From: an uncultured Alphaproteobacteria bacterium
GTDB lineage: Bacteria; Pseudomonadota; Alphaproteobacteria; Rs-D84; CACZYB01
Direction of reading: 5' to 3'
NCBI GenBank assembly: GCA_944392955.1
Contig: CALXYK010000002.1
Location: 1 to 64,000 of the forward strand
Length of the DNA stretch: 64,000 nt
Positions 30,076 to 38,884 of this stretch are shown one piece after another. The notes beneath the pieces are model-generated. The model was given only the letters and a program-made list of their open reading frames with translations. It was not told the DNA's origin and did not search any database. The translations under genes and the position numbers were made by a program. Positions within the stretch are counted from its first letter, which is position 1. Every line of letters begins with the position of its first letter.

Positions 30076-30492
30076 ATGATTGTAAGAAAATATAGAAAAC
30101 ATGGACATTTAAAACCTGAAATCAATCTGACTTCTATGATTGATGTTATGAGTATTTTAATGTCTGTTTTTATGGTAACGGCACCTATGTTGACTACGGG
30201 AATGAGTATTGATTTACCAAAAGGTGGAAAAACTGCTATTGAAGGGGCTGAAAAAGCTGTAGATATTTCTATTGATAAAAATGGGAATATTTATATTGGA
30301 AAGGAAAAAGTTTTACTGAAAAACTTAAAAAATAAACTTCTATTCATGTTAAAACAAAATCCAAAACTTAGTATTGTTATAAGTGGGGATACAAAGGCTC
30401 AGTATGGTAAAATTATTGAAGTAATGGGAGATTTAAAAAGTGCGGGATTTAAAAAAGTTGGACTTAAAACTCAACCCCCACTAAAAAAATAA
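30076..30492 (+). CDS. tolR: TolR, Tol-Pal energising protein
   Basis: The 138-residue protein has one N-terminal helix (INLTSMIDVMSILMSVFMVTAP) with the essential Asp in MIDVM, followed by a periplasmic domain containing IDLPKGG and VVISGD. TolR works with TolQ as stator. The gene is nine bases after tolQ and six before the TolA-like gene. Confidence 0.92.
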   Translation: MIVRKYRKHGHLKPEINLTSMIDVMSILMSVFMVTAPMLTTGMSIDLPKGGKTAIEGAEKAVDISIDKNGNIYIGKEKVLLKNLKNKLLFMLKQNPKLSIVISGDTKAQYGKIIEVMGDLKSAGFKKVGLKTQPPLKK

Positions 30493-30498
30493 ATTGAT

Positions 30499-31473
30499 AT
30501 GAAAAAATTAGATATACAAATAAATTTCATTGATATATTGGGGATAAATAAAATACCTCCCTTCTTAAAAGATGGACTTATTATATCTTTTATACTTCAT
30601 ATATTTTTTCTAATACTTATTATGGTTAGCCCTTATATCCGTATTCATTCCTTTATACCTCAGGTAAAATATGATGAGCCTATCATAGTAAATTTAGATG
30701 ATTTGGTTGTGGGAAATGAAACAATACTTCCTCCTGTTGTTAGTAAAAAGGCTGAAAATAATACTGAAAAAGAGAAATTCTTTACATCGGAGGTAAAAAA
30801 AGAGGAATTACCCCCACCTGCCCCTGAAACTGAAAAAACATTACAGAAAGAGGTTTCTGATAAAAAAAAGGATAATGCTGGCGATTTTATAGATGATACC
30901 AAACAAAAGACAGAAGAAAAACTGACTGATAAGAAGAAAAAACAACAAGATTTACTATCTGAGCGAATGGGTGGACTTAATGACTTATTGGCTTCGGTTG
31001 ATGGTTTAAAAAGAAATGAAAAAAATGTAAAGGAAAAACAAAAAGAAGATTTAGAAAAGGTAAATACTACTCAGATAAAAAAAGGTATAGAGGCAGAAAG
31101 TGTAGATTTAGGTGAAAATGGTTATGTTTCAAAATCAACCTCGTCTGATTTTATAAAAAAGCAGATGGCTATTTCCTATATTGATGCTATACGAATTAAG
31201 TTGCGTTCCTGTTGGAATTTGGATCCAGGGGCAAAAGATGTTAAGAATATGAAAATTGTGATAAGGACTTCTATATCACCTGATGGTAATGTAAACTCTA
31301 TTGAAATACTTAATAAGGACGAATATGCGACTTCGCCTTGGTTTAAGGCGGTTGCTGATAGTGCAAAACGTGCACTTATTGTTTGCAGTCCTTATAATTT
31401 ACCTATTGAATTTTACAAAGATTGGAAGGATATTGTATTTACATTTTATCCTGATAAAAAATCGGTTCAATGA
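30499..31473 (+). CDS. tolA: TolA-like protein with TonB-type C terminus
   Basis: The 324-residue protein has one membrane anchor (ISFILHIFFLILIMVSPYIRI, about 32-52). A Pro/Glu/Lys-rich, probably extended and coiled stretch runs to about residue 210, and a C-terminal domain of about 95 residues (YIDAIRIKLRSCWNLDPGAKD, then VIRTSISPDGNVNSIEI) matches the TolA/TonB C-terminal fold. It should link TolQ-TolR to the outer membrane. The ribosome-binding site is weak, as expected for a coupled downstream gene. tolB and pal are not found next to it. Confidence 0.85.
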   Translation: MKKLDIQINFIDILGINKIPPFLKDGLIISFILHIFFLILIMVSPYIRIHSFIPQVKYDEPIIVNLDDLVVGNETILPPVVSKKAENNTEKEKFFTSEVKKEELPPPAPETEKTLQKEVSDKKKDNAGDFIDDTKQKTEEKLTDKKKKQQDLLSERMGGLNDLLASVDGLKRNEKNVKEKQKEDLEKVNTTQIKKGIEAESVDLGENGYVSKSTSSDFIKKQMAISYIDAIRIKLRSCWNLDPGAKDVKNMKIVIRTSISPDGNVNSIEILNKDEYATSPWFKAVADSAKRALIVCSPYNLPIEFYKDWKDIVFTFYPDKKSVQ

Positions 31474-31492
31474 TTAGATAAGGAGAACGACT

Positions 31493-32812
31493 TTGAAAAA
31501 AATTGTGTTAAAGAAAAATCCTCAGAAAAAAAATCTATTTGAACTTTTGAATAGTGTTTTCCATAGGATATTTAAAGAAAGGGTTTTTATATCAAATAAT
31601 AATGGGAAATTTATTTATTATAGATTTTCACCAGTTTTACAATCAATTATTTTTGCTTTGTTTGTTTTCTTTGTGTATTGGACCTTGTTAACTACACAAA
31701 ATTATTTATTAAATGCCGATATGTTAAATGAAAAAGATGCAAAAATAGAAGATGCGAGAAATAAATTTAATAAGGTAGTTGCAGATATTCAGGCTTATAA
31801 AGATACTATTGCATCTATAAATAAAAAACTAGAAACTACTCATAACAACATTGTAAATTTACTAGAAAAAGATGAAAAAATATCAAAACTTCAAAAAGAT
31901 AATTTAATTAAAAACAGAATCTTATTATCAACAGAATTAAACTATGTTAATAATTCCCTTGAAAAATTAGCAGATGGAATAACTTGGGCAAATGTTGATG
32001 TAAAAGATACTTTGTATAAAACTACAAAAAATGAATTAGAAAAAAATGTGGTTTTAAATGAAAATGTTTATTTGAAAAAGAAAAATAATGCACTGGAAAA
32101 AACTTTGTTGGATATGAAACAATTACAGGACAACTTATTAGATAAAATAACTATACTTGCCGAAGATAACATAAAAGATATTGAAAATACTTTGGAAAAA
32201 ATTGATATAGTCTTGTCGCAGGTTCAACTAAAAAATAGAAAAAACTTAGTTAAAAAGGTTGAAAAAGAAACAGGCGAAGGATTAGGTGGAAGATATATAC
32301 CTCTTTCCGATATAGATATCAGTGATGAAGAACTTAATCAAAAATTTAAAAATGCAAATTTGAAGGTAAATCTTTGGGAAGGTTTATCAAAAGCAAAAAT
32401 GATGCTTCCGTTGGGGGCTCCTGTAAAAAAAATCCGTATAACCTCACCTTTTGGTGTTAGATCAGATCCTTTCTTAAAAACTCCGGCTATGCATACAGGT
32501 ATTGATTTCGGTGGAAAATTAGGCACTCCTTTATATGCTACGGCTCCTGGAAAGGTTATACAGGCTGGAAAACGTGGTGATTATGGTTTAGCTGTTGAAG
32601 TGGATCACGGATTGGGATTTTCTACTTTGTATGCTCATTTAAGTAAGGTGACTGTTGAGAAAGGTGATATAATAGAAGAAGGAACAAAGGTAGGATTGGC
32701 AGGTTCTACAGGTAGAAGTACCGGTGTCCATCTTCATTATGAATTAAGACATAATTCTAGGGCTTTGAACCCTTATGCATTTGTAAAAGTTGAAAATAAA
32801 GAAAAAAAATAG
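31493..32812 (+). CDS. Membrane-anchored LytM/M23 endopeptidase
   Basis: The 439-residue protein has an N-terminal membrane helix (IIFALFVFFVYWTLL, about 50-70) and a coiled-coil stalk to about residue 265. The C-terminal M23 domain keeps its zinc ligands: the His and Asp of HTGIDFGG and the HLHYE motif. M23 enzymes cut peptidoglycan cross-links. The start is TTG at 31493, set by AAGGAGAA. The bactofilin gene follows at once; such bactofilin/M23 pairs shape the cell wall in other bacteria (for example LmdC with BacA, or Csd1 with CcmA). Confidence 0.9.
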   Translation: MKKIVLKKNPQKKNLFELLNSVFHRIFKERVFISNNNGKFIYYRFSPVLQSIIFALFVFFVYWTLLTTQNYLLNADMLNEKDAKIEDARNKFNKVVADIQAYKDTIASINKKLETTHNNIVNLLEKDEKISKLQKDNLIKNRILLSTELNYVNNSLEKLADGITWANVDVKDTLYKTTKNELEKNVVLNENVYLKKKNNALEKTLLDMKQLQDNLLDKITILAEDNIKDIENTLEKIDIVLSQVQLKNRKNLVKKVEKETGEGLGGRYIPLSDIDISDEELNQKFKNANLKVNLWEGLSKAKMMLPLGAPVKKIRITSPFGVRSDPFLKTPAMHTGIDFGGKLGTPLYATAPGKVIQAGKRGDYGLAVEVDHGLGFSTLYAHLSKVTVEKGDIIEEGTKVGLAGSTGRSTGVHLHYELRHNSRALNPYAFVKVENKEKK

Positions 32813-32821
32813 GAGGTTTAA

Positions 32822-33160
32822 ATGTTTGGTTTTTCAAAAAAAATTTCACCATCAAGTTTGGTAAGTAATTCTATGACTATTACAGGAACGGTTAAATCCG
32901 AATCTGAACTTTATGTAGATGGTGTTATTAACGGAGATATAGATTGTAAAGTTCTTATTGTAGGAATAAATGGAAAAATAAAAACATCACTTATCAAAGT
33001 TGAAAAAATAGTCGTATATGGTTTGGTTGAAGGTAATATTGATGCTGTTTCGGTATATCTTGGACCTTCTGCTAGAATAAATGGTAATGTAATCCATAAG
33101 GATATTTCTATTGAAAATGGTGCATTTATAAGTGGCGAGGTAAAACAAAAAAGAATTTAA
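32822..33160 (+). CDS. Bactofilin
   Basis: The 112-residue protein is a bactofilin (DUF583): SLVSNSMTITGTVKSESELY begins the beta-helix and short glycine-containing turns repeat through VDGVINGDID, VYGLVEGNID and ARINGNVI. Bactofilins form unipolar filaments on the inner membrane and position wall enzymes. AGGAGG sits before the ATG, and the gene is ten bases downstream of the M23 peptidase gene. Confidence 0.92.
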   Translation: MFGFSKKISPSSLVSNSMTITGTVKSESELYVDGVINGDIDCKVLIVGINGKIKTSLIKVEKIVVYGLVEGNIDAVSVYLGPSARINGNVIHKDISIENGAFISGEVKQKRI

Positions 33161-33181
33161 TTTTTTTACTAAGGAGGAAGT

Positions 33182-33658
33182 ATGAAAAAATTCAATATTA
33201 TAATAGGATCTGATCATGCGGGGGTAGATCTTAAAAATTTTTTAAAAACTTATCTTGAACAGGAAAATTATAATGTTTTGGATATTGGCACCAATTCAAC
33301 AGAAAGTTGTGATTATCCAGATATTGCTAATAGTTTAGCTTTGCATATTAAAAATACTCCTAGTTCTATTGGAATACTTATTTGTGGAACTGGTATAGGG
33401 ATGTCTATTGCCGTTAATAGATATTCTTTTATAAGAGGTGCTTTAGTATATAGTCCAGAAAGTGCAAAACTAGCAAGACAACATAATGATGCAAATGTTA
33501 TAATTTTGGCGGCAAGAATGTTTGAAAATAAAGAAAATTTAGATTTTTTAAATGCTTTTTTAACTGCTGATTTTTCAAAGGAAGAAAGGCATAAAAAAAG
33601 GATAAACAAACTTGGTTATGTTTATCCTGATTCAAAAGAAAATATTGGTAAGTGTTAA
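33182..33658 (+). CDS. rpiB: Ribose-5-phosphate isomerase B
   Basis: The 158-residue RpiB/LacA-family enzyme interconverts ribose 5-phosphate and ribulose 5-phosphate. It shows the N-terminal IGSDHAGVDLK, the catalytic Cys in ICGTGIGMSIAVNR, and the ARQHNDANV segment with the ring-opening His. AAGGAGGAAG precedes the ATG. In Alphaproteobacteria rpiB often precedes glyA, and it does here too. Confidence 0.93.
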   Translation: MKKFNIIIGSDHAGVDLKNFLKTYLEQENYNVLDIGTNSTESCDYPDIANSLALHIKNTPSSIGILICGTGIGMSIAVNRYSFIRGALVYSPESAKLARQHNDANVIILAARMFENKENLDFLNAFLTADFSKEERHKKRINKLGYVYPDSKENIGKC

Positions 33659-33660
33659 AA

Positions 33661-33855
33661 CTATCTTTCCTTACTATTCATATTAAAAATATGTAATCTT
33701 TTACCATTTACCCTAAATTCTAGTAAATAAGAAAAATCTGTATTATATATTGTTCGTACGAATTCAATATTTGAATGTGGATTTCTCTCCTTTAATCTCA
33801 TAAAAGAATTCATTATAGGAGTTCTGTTTTTATCAAAATTTCTATCTATTTTCAT
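33661..33855 (-). CDS. Small unknown basic protein
   Basis: The 64-residue product is basic, with segments MNSFMRLKERNPHSNI and YLLEFRVNGKRLHIFNM and no signal peptide. AGAGGT lies seven bases before the ATG. Its stop is two bases from the rpiB stop, so the gene fits exactly into the gap. I recognise no family; the tight fit and good ribosome-binding site suggest it is real. Confidence 0.5.
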   Translation of the reverse strand: MKIDRNFDKNRTPIMNSFMRLKERNPHSNIEFVRTIYNTDFSYLLEFRVNGKRLHIFNMNSKER

Positions 33856-34014
33856 ATTTACCTCTTTTTTTGTATTAGACTTCTTTAGTCTATATCACAA
33901 TTATATAAAAAGCAAACAATAAATATTTATATTTTATATTGAAAAAAATCCTTTTGCATTATAGGATTGTATTGTTTCATTTGTGAAGGTTAAACAGGGA
34001 AATGGAGGTTTGAA

Positions 34015-35277
34015 ATGGTAAATTTTTTCAAAGATAATCTTAAAACAACAGATCCAACTATTTACAATATCATACAGTCAGAACTGGATAGACAGCAAAA
34101 TTGTATCGAACTTATTGCATCAGAAAATATCGTTTCAAAATCCGTTTTAGAAGCGATGGGATCCATTTTAACAAATAAATATGCCGAAGGTTATAGTGGG
34201 AAACGTTATTATCAAGGATGTAAATTTATTGATGAAATAGAAACTACCTGTATAGAAAGGGCAAAAAAAATTTTTGAATGTGATTTTGTAAATGTTCAAC
34301 CTCATAGTGGGGCTCAGGCAAATACTGCTGTATTTTTTGCTTTGCTTAATGCAGGAGATACTATTATGGGAATGAGTTTGGATGCAGGTGGACATTTAAC
34401 ACACGGGGCAAAACCTACTATCAGTGGAAAGTGGTTTAAATCCGTTCAATATGGCGTTAAAGAAGATGGTTATATAGATTATGATAATGTTGAAAAACTT
34501 GCATTAGAATCTAAACCTAAACTTATTGTTGCGGGTGGATCCGCCTACCCTCGCCTTGTAGATTTTAAAAAGTTCCGTGAAATTGCTGATAAGGTTGGAG
34601 CATATCTTATGGTGGATATGGCTCATTTCGCAGGACTGGTTGCTGGTAAAGTGATTCCTAGTCCTATTGGAATTGCCGATGTTGTTACTACAACTACTCA
34701 TAAAACCTTACGAGGTCCAAGAGGCGGTATGATTCTTACCAATAATGAAGATATTGCAAAAAAAATTGATAAGGCTGTTTTCCCAGGAATCCAAGGTGGA
34801 CCTTTGGAACATATAATTGCTGGAAAAGCAGTTGCCTTTGGCGAAATATTAAGACCAGAATGGAAAGAATATGCGAATCAAATACTTAAAAATGCAAAAG
34901 TTTTAGGGGAAACTTTGGTTAAAAATGGCTTTGATTTAGTAAGTGGAGGAACAGATACCCATCTTATCCTTGTAGATTTAAGAAGTAAAAACATAACGGG
35001 GAAAGAAGCAGATTTAGCCTTGGAAAATGCAGGAATTACATGTAATAAAAATGGTATTCCAAATGATCCGAATCCACCTTCTATAACTTCTGGTATCCGT
35101 CTTGGTGTACCTGCTATTACTACAAGAGGGTTTAAAGAAGACGATGTAATAGAGGTTGCAAATTTGATAACTGAAGTAGTTGATGATTTTGTAAAAAACA
35201 AAGATTATGAATCTGAAACAATTAAAGCAGTTAGAGAAAAAGTGAAGATTTTGTGTGCGAAACACCCTATATACTAA
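34015..35277 (+). CDS. glyA: Serine hydroxymethyltransferase
   Basis: The 420-residue PLP enzyme converts serine and tetrahydrofolate to glycine and methylene-THF. It has [10 protein letters not shown], the [14 protein letters not shown] loop, and the PLP lysine in [25 protein letters not shown]-type residues near the end ([13 protein letters not shown]) are conserved. TGGAGG precedes the ATG. It probably forms its own transcription unit after rpiB. Confidence 0.97.
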   Translation: MVNFFKDNLKTTDPTIYNIIQSELDRQQNCIELIASENIVSKSVLEAMGSILTNKYAEGYSGKRYYQGCKFIDEIETTCIERAKKIFECDFVNVQPHSGAQANTAVFFALLNAGDTIMGMSLDAGGHLTHGAKPTISGKWFKSVQYGVKEDGYIDYDNVEKLALESKPKLIVAGGSAYPRLVDFKKFREIADKVGAYLMVDMAHFAGLVAGKVIPSPIGIADVVTTTTHKTLRGPRGGMILTNNEDIAKKIDKAVFPGIQGGPLEHIIAGKAVAFGEILRPEWKEYANQILKNAKVLGETLVKNGFDLVSGGTDTHLILVDLRSKNITGKEADLALENAGITCNKNGIPNDPNPPSITSGIRLGVPAITTRGFKEDDVIEVANLITEVVDDFVKNKDYESETIKAVREKVKILCAKHPIY

Positions 35278-35296
35278 CTTTTTAAGAGTTTATAAA

Positions 35297-35345
35297 AAAA
35301 CTCCCTATAAGATGGATTAAGCATATTAACGGGAGTTTTGTTTTT
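35297..35345 (+). terminator. Terminator after glyA
   Basis: AAAACTCCC (35297-35305) and GGGAGTTTT (35331-35339) pair across a 25-base loop and are followed by GTTTTTC. It overlaps the 3' end of the convergent unknown gene. Confidence 0.6.
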
Positions 35346-35739
35346 CAAAAAGAAGTTCGTTAAGTTTTTCTTTTGGTAAAGTTTTCTTTTTTACCTGCTC
35401 TTTTTCCGTATCCCTTTCGTGTGTCTTTTGTATTTCAATTTCTAAAAGGCTTAAAAGGGAGAAAAGTTGAGTTTTTATATTTTGTAGTTTGTTGTATTTT
35501 AATTTTGCATCTTCCTTTGACGCAGGTTTTTCGCGAAGAATTTTATCTCCCTGTTGTAATAACTGTTTTATACTATTTATTAGAAGTTGTATTTTTGATT
35601 TTTTATAATTTTGTTTGTTTTGTTTAAACTCTTCTTCTTTATATATACTTTCCATTTCAAAAATAAATGTTTCCACTTCTTTGAATAAAATTGAAAATAA
35701 CTCTTGATTTTTGATTGTATTGTTTAAGACGACTTTCAT
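35326..35739 (-). CDS. Unknown coiled-coil protein
   Basis: The 137-residue product is rich in Lys, Glu, Gln and Leu and should be almost wholly helical, probably a coiled coil (for example FSILFKEVETFIFEMESIYK and LLINSIKQLLQQGDKIL). No membrane helix or signal is present. An ATG at 35751 is in frame, but TGGAGGTTATT lies inside that extension, so I place the start at 35739. Function is unknown; length and helicity resemble small flagellar or secretion chaperones, but this is only a shape resemblance. Confidence 0.6.
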   Translation of the reverse strand: MKVVLNNTIKNQELFSILFKEVETFIFEMESIYKEEEFKQNKQNYKKSKIQLLINSIKQLLQQGDKILREKPASKEDAKLKYNKLQNIKTQLFSLLSLLEIEIQKTHERDTEKEQVKKKTLPKEKLNELLFEKQNSR

Positions 35740-35859
35740 AATAACCTCCATATCTAGCTGTTATTACTATTATAATGTAATATTTTTCTTTTAACTTGTC
35801 AACATATTTTATGTTGGCAAAAATTTTCAACCTTAAATTCAAATAATGAATTATTTCCC

Positions 35860-35888
35860 TTGTATCTTTTTATAAAATATAATATAAT
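35860..35888 (+). promoter_or_regulatory. Promoter for the secreted pair at 36027-37295
   Basis: TTGTAT (35860-35865) and TATAAT (35883-35888) are 17 bases apart, leaving an AT-rich leader of about 130 bases before the first gene. Confidence 0.55.
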
Positions 35889-36026
35889 GAGATATTATAT
35901 ATGATGTTATATGCGTTTTAAGGTTTAAATGGGAATGTTTATATAAATATCTTCTAATTGCACTTTTTGTGTTTTTTATATTTCACCCCATATTTTATAA
36001 ATCCTTAATTTTGAAAGGGGAGTTTT

Positions 36027-36290
36027 ATGAAATTAAAAAGAATAGTCTATATTTTGTATTTTACATTTTTTTCTGTAAAATGTTTTTCTCAACCTGTACC
36101 TGTTAACTCATCAAAATTTAATAAATGTATGGAACAAAAAATTTTAAATATAAAAACAAAAATATATAAAATATGTAATGTAAAAGATTACGAAAATATC
36201 ACTGAAAAGGAATTGAATTGCATACAAAAACAAGCTTCTCCGTTTCAAAGTTTACTCAACAATTACATAAAAGAATGCAAAAATAATTAA
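36027..36290 (+). CDS. Small secreted Cys-containing protein
   Basis: The 87-residue product has a signal peptide (hydrophobic IVYILYFTFFSVKCFS, cut near residue 21). The mature part of about 66 residues has four cysteines, in KCMEQ, KICNV, NCIQK and ECKNN, that could form two disulfides. AAAGGGGAG precedes the ATG. It is nine bases upstream of the glycine-rich gene and is probably cotranscribed with it. No family is recognised. Confidence 0.65.
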   Translation: MKLKRIVYILYFTFFSVKCFSQPVPVNSSKFNKCMEQKILNIKTKIYKICNVKDYENITEKELNCIQKQASPFQSLLNNYIKECKNN

Positions 36291-36299
36291 GGAGTTGTT

Positions 36300-37295
36300 A
36301 TGAATAAATTTACTTTTTCTATTATGGGGTTATGTGCACTTAGTATAAATGCAAAGGCAAAAGATGTAAATTATTCTCAATTACAAAATATATTAGGTAA
36401 ATATTGTATTCCTTCCTCAGTGCAATGTGCTGATAATACAAGTTTCCCTGTTTATAACCCTAATGCTTCAACAGAAAATAAGTGTGAATGTGGAGAAGGT
36501 AAATATTACTATTATGATGCTACTGGAAAGAAAGAATGTAGAACCTGCCCTGTTGGAACTTGTTCTAATACAAAAACTGGAATTTTTACATGTAATTCTT
36601 GTTTGAAGGCTGGGGTTAAAAGTTGTGATGTAAAAACCTGTGATGCAACATCATGCGAGTCTGGTTATTTATTAGCAGATGGAAAATGTTTAGCTCCGTT
36701 TTCTTTTAAAGCGACAACCCCTGGAAAAAATTCAGTTTATTTACCAAATACTGGAAAATATAGAATTACTGTTGCAGGGGCTGGTGGAGGAAATGGCGGA
36801 AATGTTTCTTGCTGTGAAACTTGTGTATATTGCGTAACAATTATAAAATCTTTTGAAACTGATAGAAAATGCAATATAGGAGGATCTTCCGGAGGAAAAG
36901 GGGGAAAAGGTGAAATAAAGACAATAACAACCTATTTAGAATCTGGATATTATAATTATAATGTTGGGGCAAAGGGAAATAATGGTTCTAACTATAATAC
37001 AGGATATTATAGTTGTTCTTGGGGATTTATTGGAGGTGGTTGGCAGTGCAAAAATGGTTCAAATGCAGGAAATGGAACCACTGGTGAAAATTCATATTTT
37101 TATAAAGAATCATTCCTTAATGCAAGAGGTGGTGGTGCTGGAACTGGTGGAAATTGTCATGGAAAAGGCTGGAAAGGTGCAGGATATTATTGGGATGGAT
37201 TACCTAAAAATGGATCAGATGGAACCTCATATAGTGATAATGGTCAAAGTTATGGAAGTAATGGATATGTTAAAATTGAGTTTATTGGATTGTAG
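36300..37295 (+). CDS. Secreted Cys- and Gly-rich protein
   Basis: The 331-residue protein has a signal peptide (MNKFTFSIMGLCALSINAKA). A Cys-rich region at about 35-135 (CECGEGKYYYYD, CRTCPVGTC, CDVKTCDATSCESGY) resembles growth-factor-receptor-like repeats. A C-terminal glycine-rich domain runs from about residue 150 (YRITVAGAGGGNGG, GGSSGGKGGKGE, GGGAGTGG) to the end. That last type often folds as a trimeric or repetitive surface domain. It shares CxxC-rich style with the C-terminal half of the protein at 27209. It is likely at the cell surface; its partner is unknown. AAGGAG precedes the ATG. Confidence 0.7.
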   Translation: MNKFTFSIMGLCALSINAKAKDVNYSQLQNILGKYCIPSSVQCADNTSFPVYNPNASTENKCECGEGKYYYYDATGKKECRTCPVGTCSNTKTGIFTCNSCLKAGVKSCDVKTCDATSCESGYLLADGKCLAPFSFKATTPGKNSVYLPNTGKYRITVAGAGGGNGGNVSCCETCVYCVTIIKSFETDRKCNIGGSSGGKGGKGEIKTITTYLESGYYNYNVGAKGNNGSNYNTGYYSCSWGFIGGGWQCKNGSNAGNGTTGENSYFYKESFLNARGGGAGTGGNCHGKGWKGAGYYWDGLPKNGSDGTSYSDNGQSYGSNGYVKIEFIGL

Positions 37296-37317
37296 TTTAA
37301 TAATAAATAGGATAGTA

Positions 37318-37345
37318 AAAAAACCTCCGATTTCGGAGGTTTTTT
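37318..37345. terminator. Bidirectional terminator, Gly-rich gene / rpsT
   Basis: AAAAAACCTCCGA and TCGGAGGTTTTTT form a perfect 13-base-pair stem with a two-base loop, with A-runs on one side and T-runs on the other. It lies between convergent stops at 37295 and 37363. Confidence 0.88.
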
Positions 37346-37362
37346 ACTAGTTAAAAGAATTT

Positions 37363-37632
37363 TTATTTTTGTTCTTTTGAAACTTTTTTTGCGAATTTTG
37401 ACATAGTCCTTGCCATTTTCCTTTTTGAAATAAGGCCTTTTTTAACACCTTTTGCAAGTTCACTATTTGCCTTTGAAAGTGCTGGCTTTACTTCTGCTAC
37501 ATCTTTTTTTGCAATTATCATTTCAGAAACTTTCTTCACAAAAGTACGAATTTTTGACATACGACTTTTATTAGAAATTCTCTTTTTTTCATTTCTTAAA
37601 ATTCTTTTTTTTGAAGATTTATGATTAGCCAT
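37363..37632 (-). CDS. rpsT: Small-subunit ribosomal protein bS20
   Basis: The 89-residue, very basic helical protein begins MANHKSSKKRILRNEKKRIS, the bS20 signature, and continues with SRMSKIRTFVKKV. It binds 16S rRNA in the body of the 30S subunit. AAAGGA precedes the ATG. It ends a minus-strand ribosomal cluster with rpsI and rplM upstream. Confidence 0.96.
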   Translation of the reverse strand: MANHKSSKKRILRNEKKRISNKSRMSKIRTFVKKVSEMIIAKKDVAEVKPALSKANSELAKGVKKGLISKRKMARTMSKFAKKVSKEQK

Positions 37633-37662
37633 TTTTTTATCCTTTCTAAAATTGACTTTATA

Positions 37663-38295
37663 CTATCGTTTAGAGAATTGGAAAGAACGACGTGCCTTTT
37701 TATGGCCATAATGTTTTCTTTCAACAACCCTTGAATCTCTGGTTAGGAAGCCTGCTTTTTTAATAACAGGTCTTAAATCAGGTTCAAAAAGAGCAAGAGC
37801 CTTACTTATACCATGTTTTAGTGCACCAGCCTGACCTGAAAGTCCACCACCTGTTATTGTAGCAATAACATCATAAGAACCTTCTCTTTCTGTGATTCCA
37901 AAAGGTTGTTTTATAATCATTTGTAGTATTGGACGACGGAAATATGATTCATAATCCTTACCATTTACTACGATATTACCTTTACCCAATTTTATCCAAA
38001 CACGAGCGATAGAAGTTTTTCTTTTTCCTGTTGCATATACACGTCCTTGTGCATCTTTTACTTCTTTTTCCTTTTTAGGTGCAGGAGTTTCCGCTTTTGC
38101 TGTGTTAACTTTTAAACCAGCATCTGCAAGTGTTGCTGTTGCAGTTTCTGGTTTTGTTGCCTTTGTAGAACGTGGTTTTTTAACAGTTTCTACCTTCACT
38201 TCGGTTTTTGTAGATTTTTTTGCTGTTGTTTTTTTAGCAGGTGCCTTTTTAGCAACTTCTTTTTCTTCTACTTTTTTTTCTACTTTTTCAACCAT
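37663..38295 (-). CDS. rpsI: Small-subunit ribosomal protein uS9 with long N-terminal extension
   Basis: The uS9 core occupies residues of about 81-210: [15 protein letters not shown], then the middle [14 protein letters not shown], and the C-terminal [10 protein letters not shown] that reaches the P-site tRNA. The first 80 residues are an extension rich in Lys, Ala, Thr and Glu ([15 protein letters not shown]) that looks disordered. Bacterial uS9 is usually about 130 residues and alphaproteobacterial forms about 155, so this is long. The start codon overlaps the rplM stop (TAATG). Confidence 0.95.
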   Translation of the reverse strand: MVEKVEKKVEEKEVAKKAPAKKTTAKKSTKTEVKVETVKKPRSTKATKPETATATLADAGLKVNTAKAETPAPKKEKEVKDAQGRVYATGKRKTSIARVWIKLGKGNIVVNGKDYESYFRRPILQMIIKQPFGITEREGSYDVIATITGGGLSGQAGALKHGISKALALFEPDLRPVIKKAGFLTRDSRVVERKHYGHKKARRSFQFSKR

Positions 38296-38768
38296 TATGC
38301 ACCTCTTTTCTTGTTTTTAGGATTCATTTTTGTGATATCAAGAACTTCTGGTTTTTGTGCAGCATGAGGATGTTCACTTCCTGCATAAACATGTAATTTT
38401 TTCATTTGTTTGCGACCCAAAGAATTTCTTGAAATCATTCTTTCAACAGATTTAATAATAAGTCTTTCTGGATGATTACCACCTATAATAGCACTCCAAA
38501 GTCTTTCTTTTATTCCACCAATGTGTGCAGTATGCCAGAAAAATTTATTTTTATTTAATTTATCGCCAGTAATACCAACCTTACTTGCATTTATTACTAT
38601 TATATGATCACCACAATCCATGTGAGGTGTATACATAGGTTTATGTTTACCACGTAAATATGTTGCAATAATAGCAGAAAGACGGCCAAGAACTATGTCT
38701 GTCGCATCAATAACATACCATTTTGCATCAATTTCTGATGGTTTTGCAGAATATGTTTTTTGAACCAT
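38295..38768 (-). CDS. rplM: Large-subunit ribosomal protein uL13
   Basis: The 157-residue protein has the uL13 core [19 protein letters not shown], then [20 protein letters not shown] and the closing [14 protein letters not shown] place the start at the ATG at 38768 because AAAAGGT lies before it and [14 protein letters not shown] is the usual alphaproteobacterial N terminus; the longer open frame adds 14 implausible residues. rplM and rpsI overlap by one base as a translationally coupled pair. Confidence 0.95.
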   Translation of the reverse strand: MVQKTYSAKPSEIDAKWYVIDATDIVLGRLSAIIATYLRGKHKPMYTPHMDCGDHIIVINASKVGITGDKLNKNKFFWHTAHIGGIKERLWSAIIGGNHPERLIIKSVERMISRNSLGRKQMKKLHVYAGSEHPHAAQKPEVLDITKMNPKNKKRGA

Positions 38769-38884
38769 TTTTTTACCTTTTTGTTTTGTTAAACTTGCTA
38801 TATGATACATTATATTTTATAAATGTCAAGGAAATAAAGAGTTTTTCTTAACTTTTTAAGTGTGGTATTATAATACCACCATTT

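Noticed and set aside
33939-34014. Glycine riboswitch before glyA
   Set aside because: The leader is short and AT-rich and lacks the conserved paired glycine aptamer pattern.
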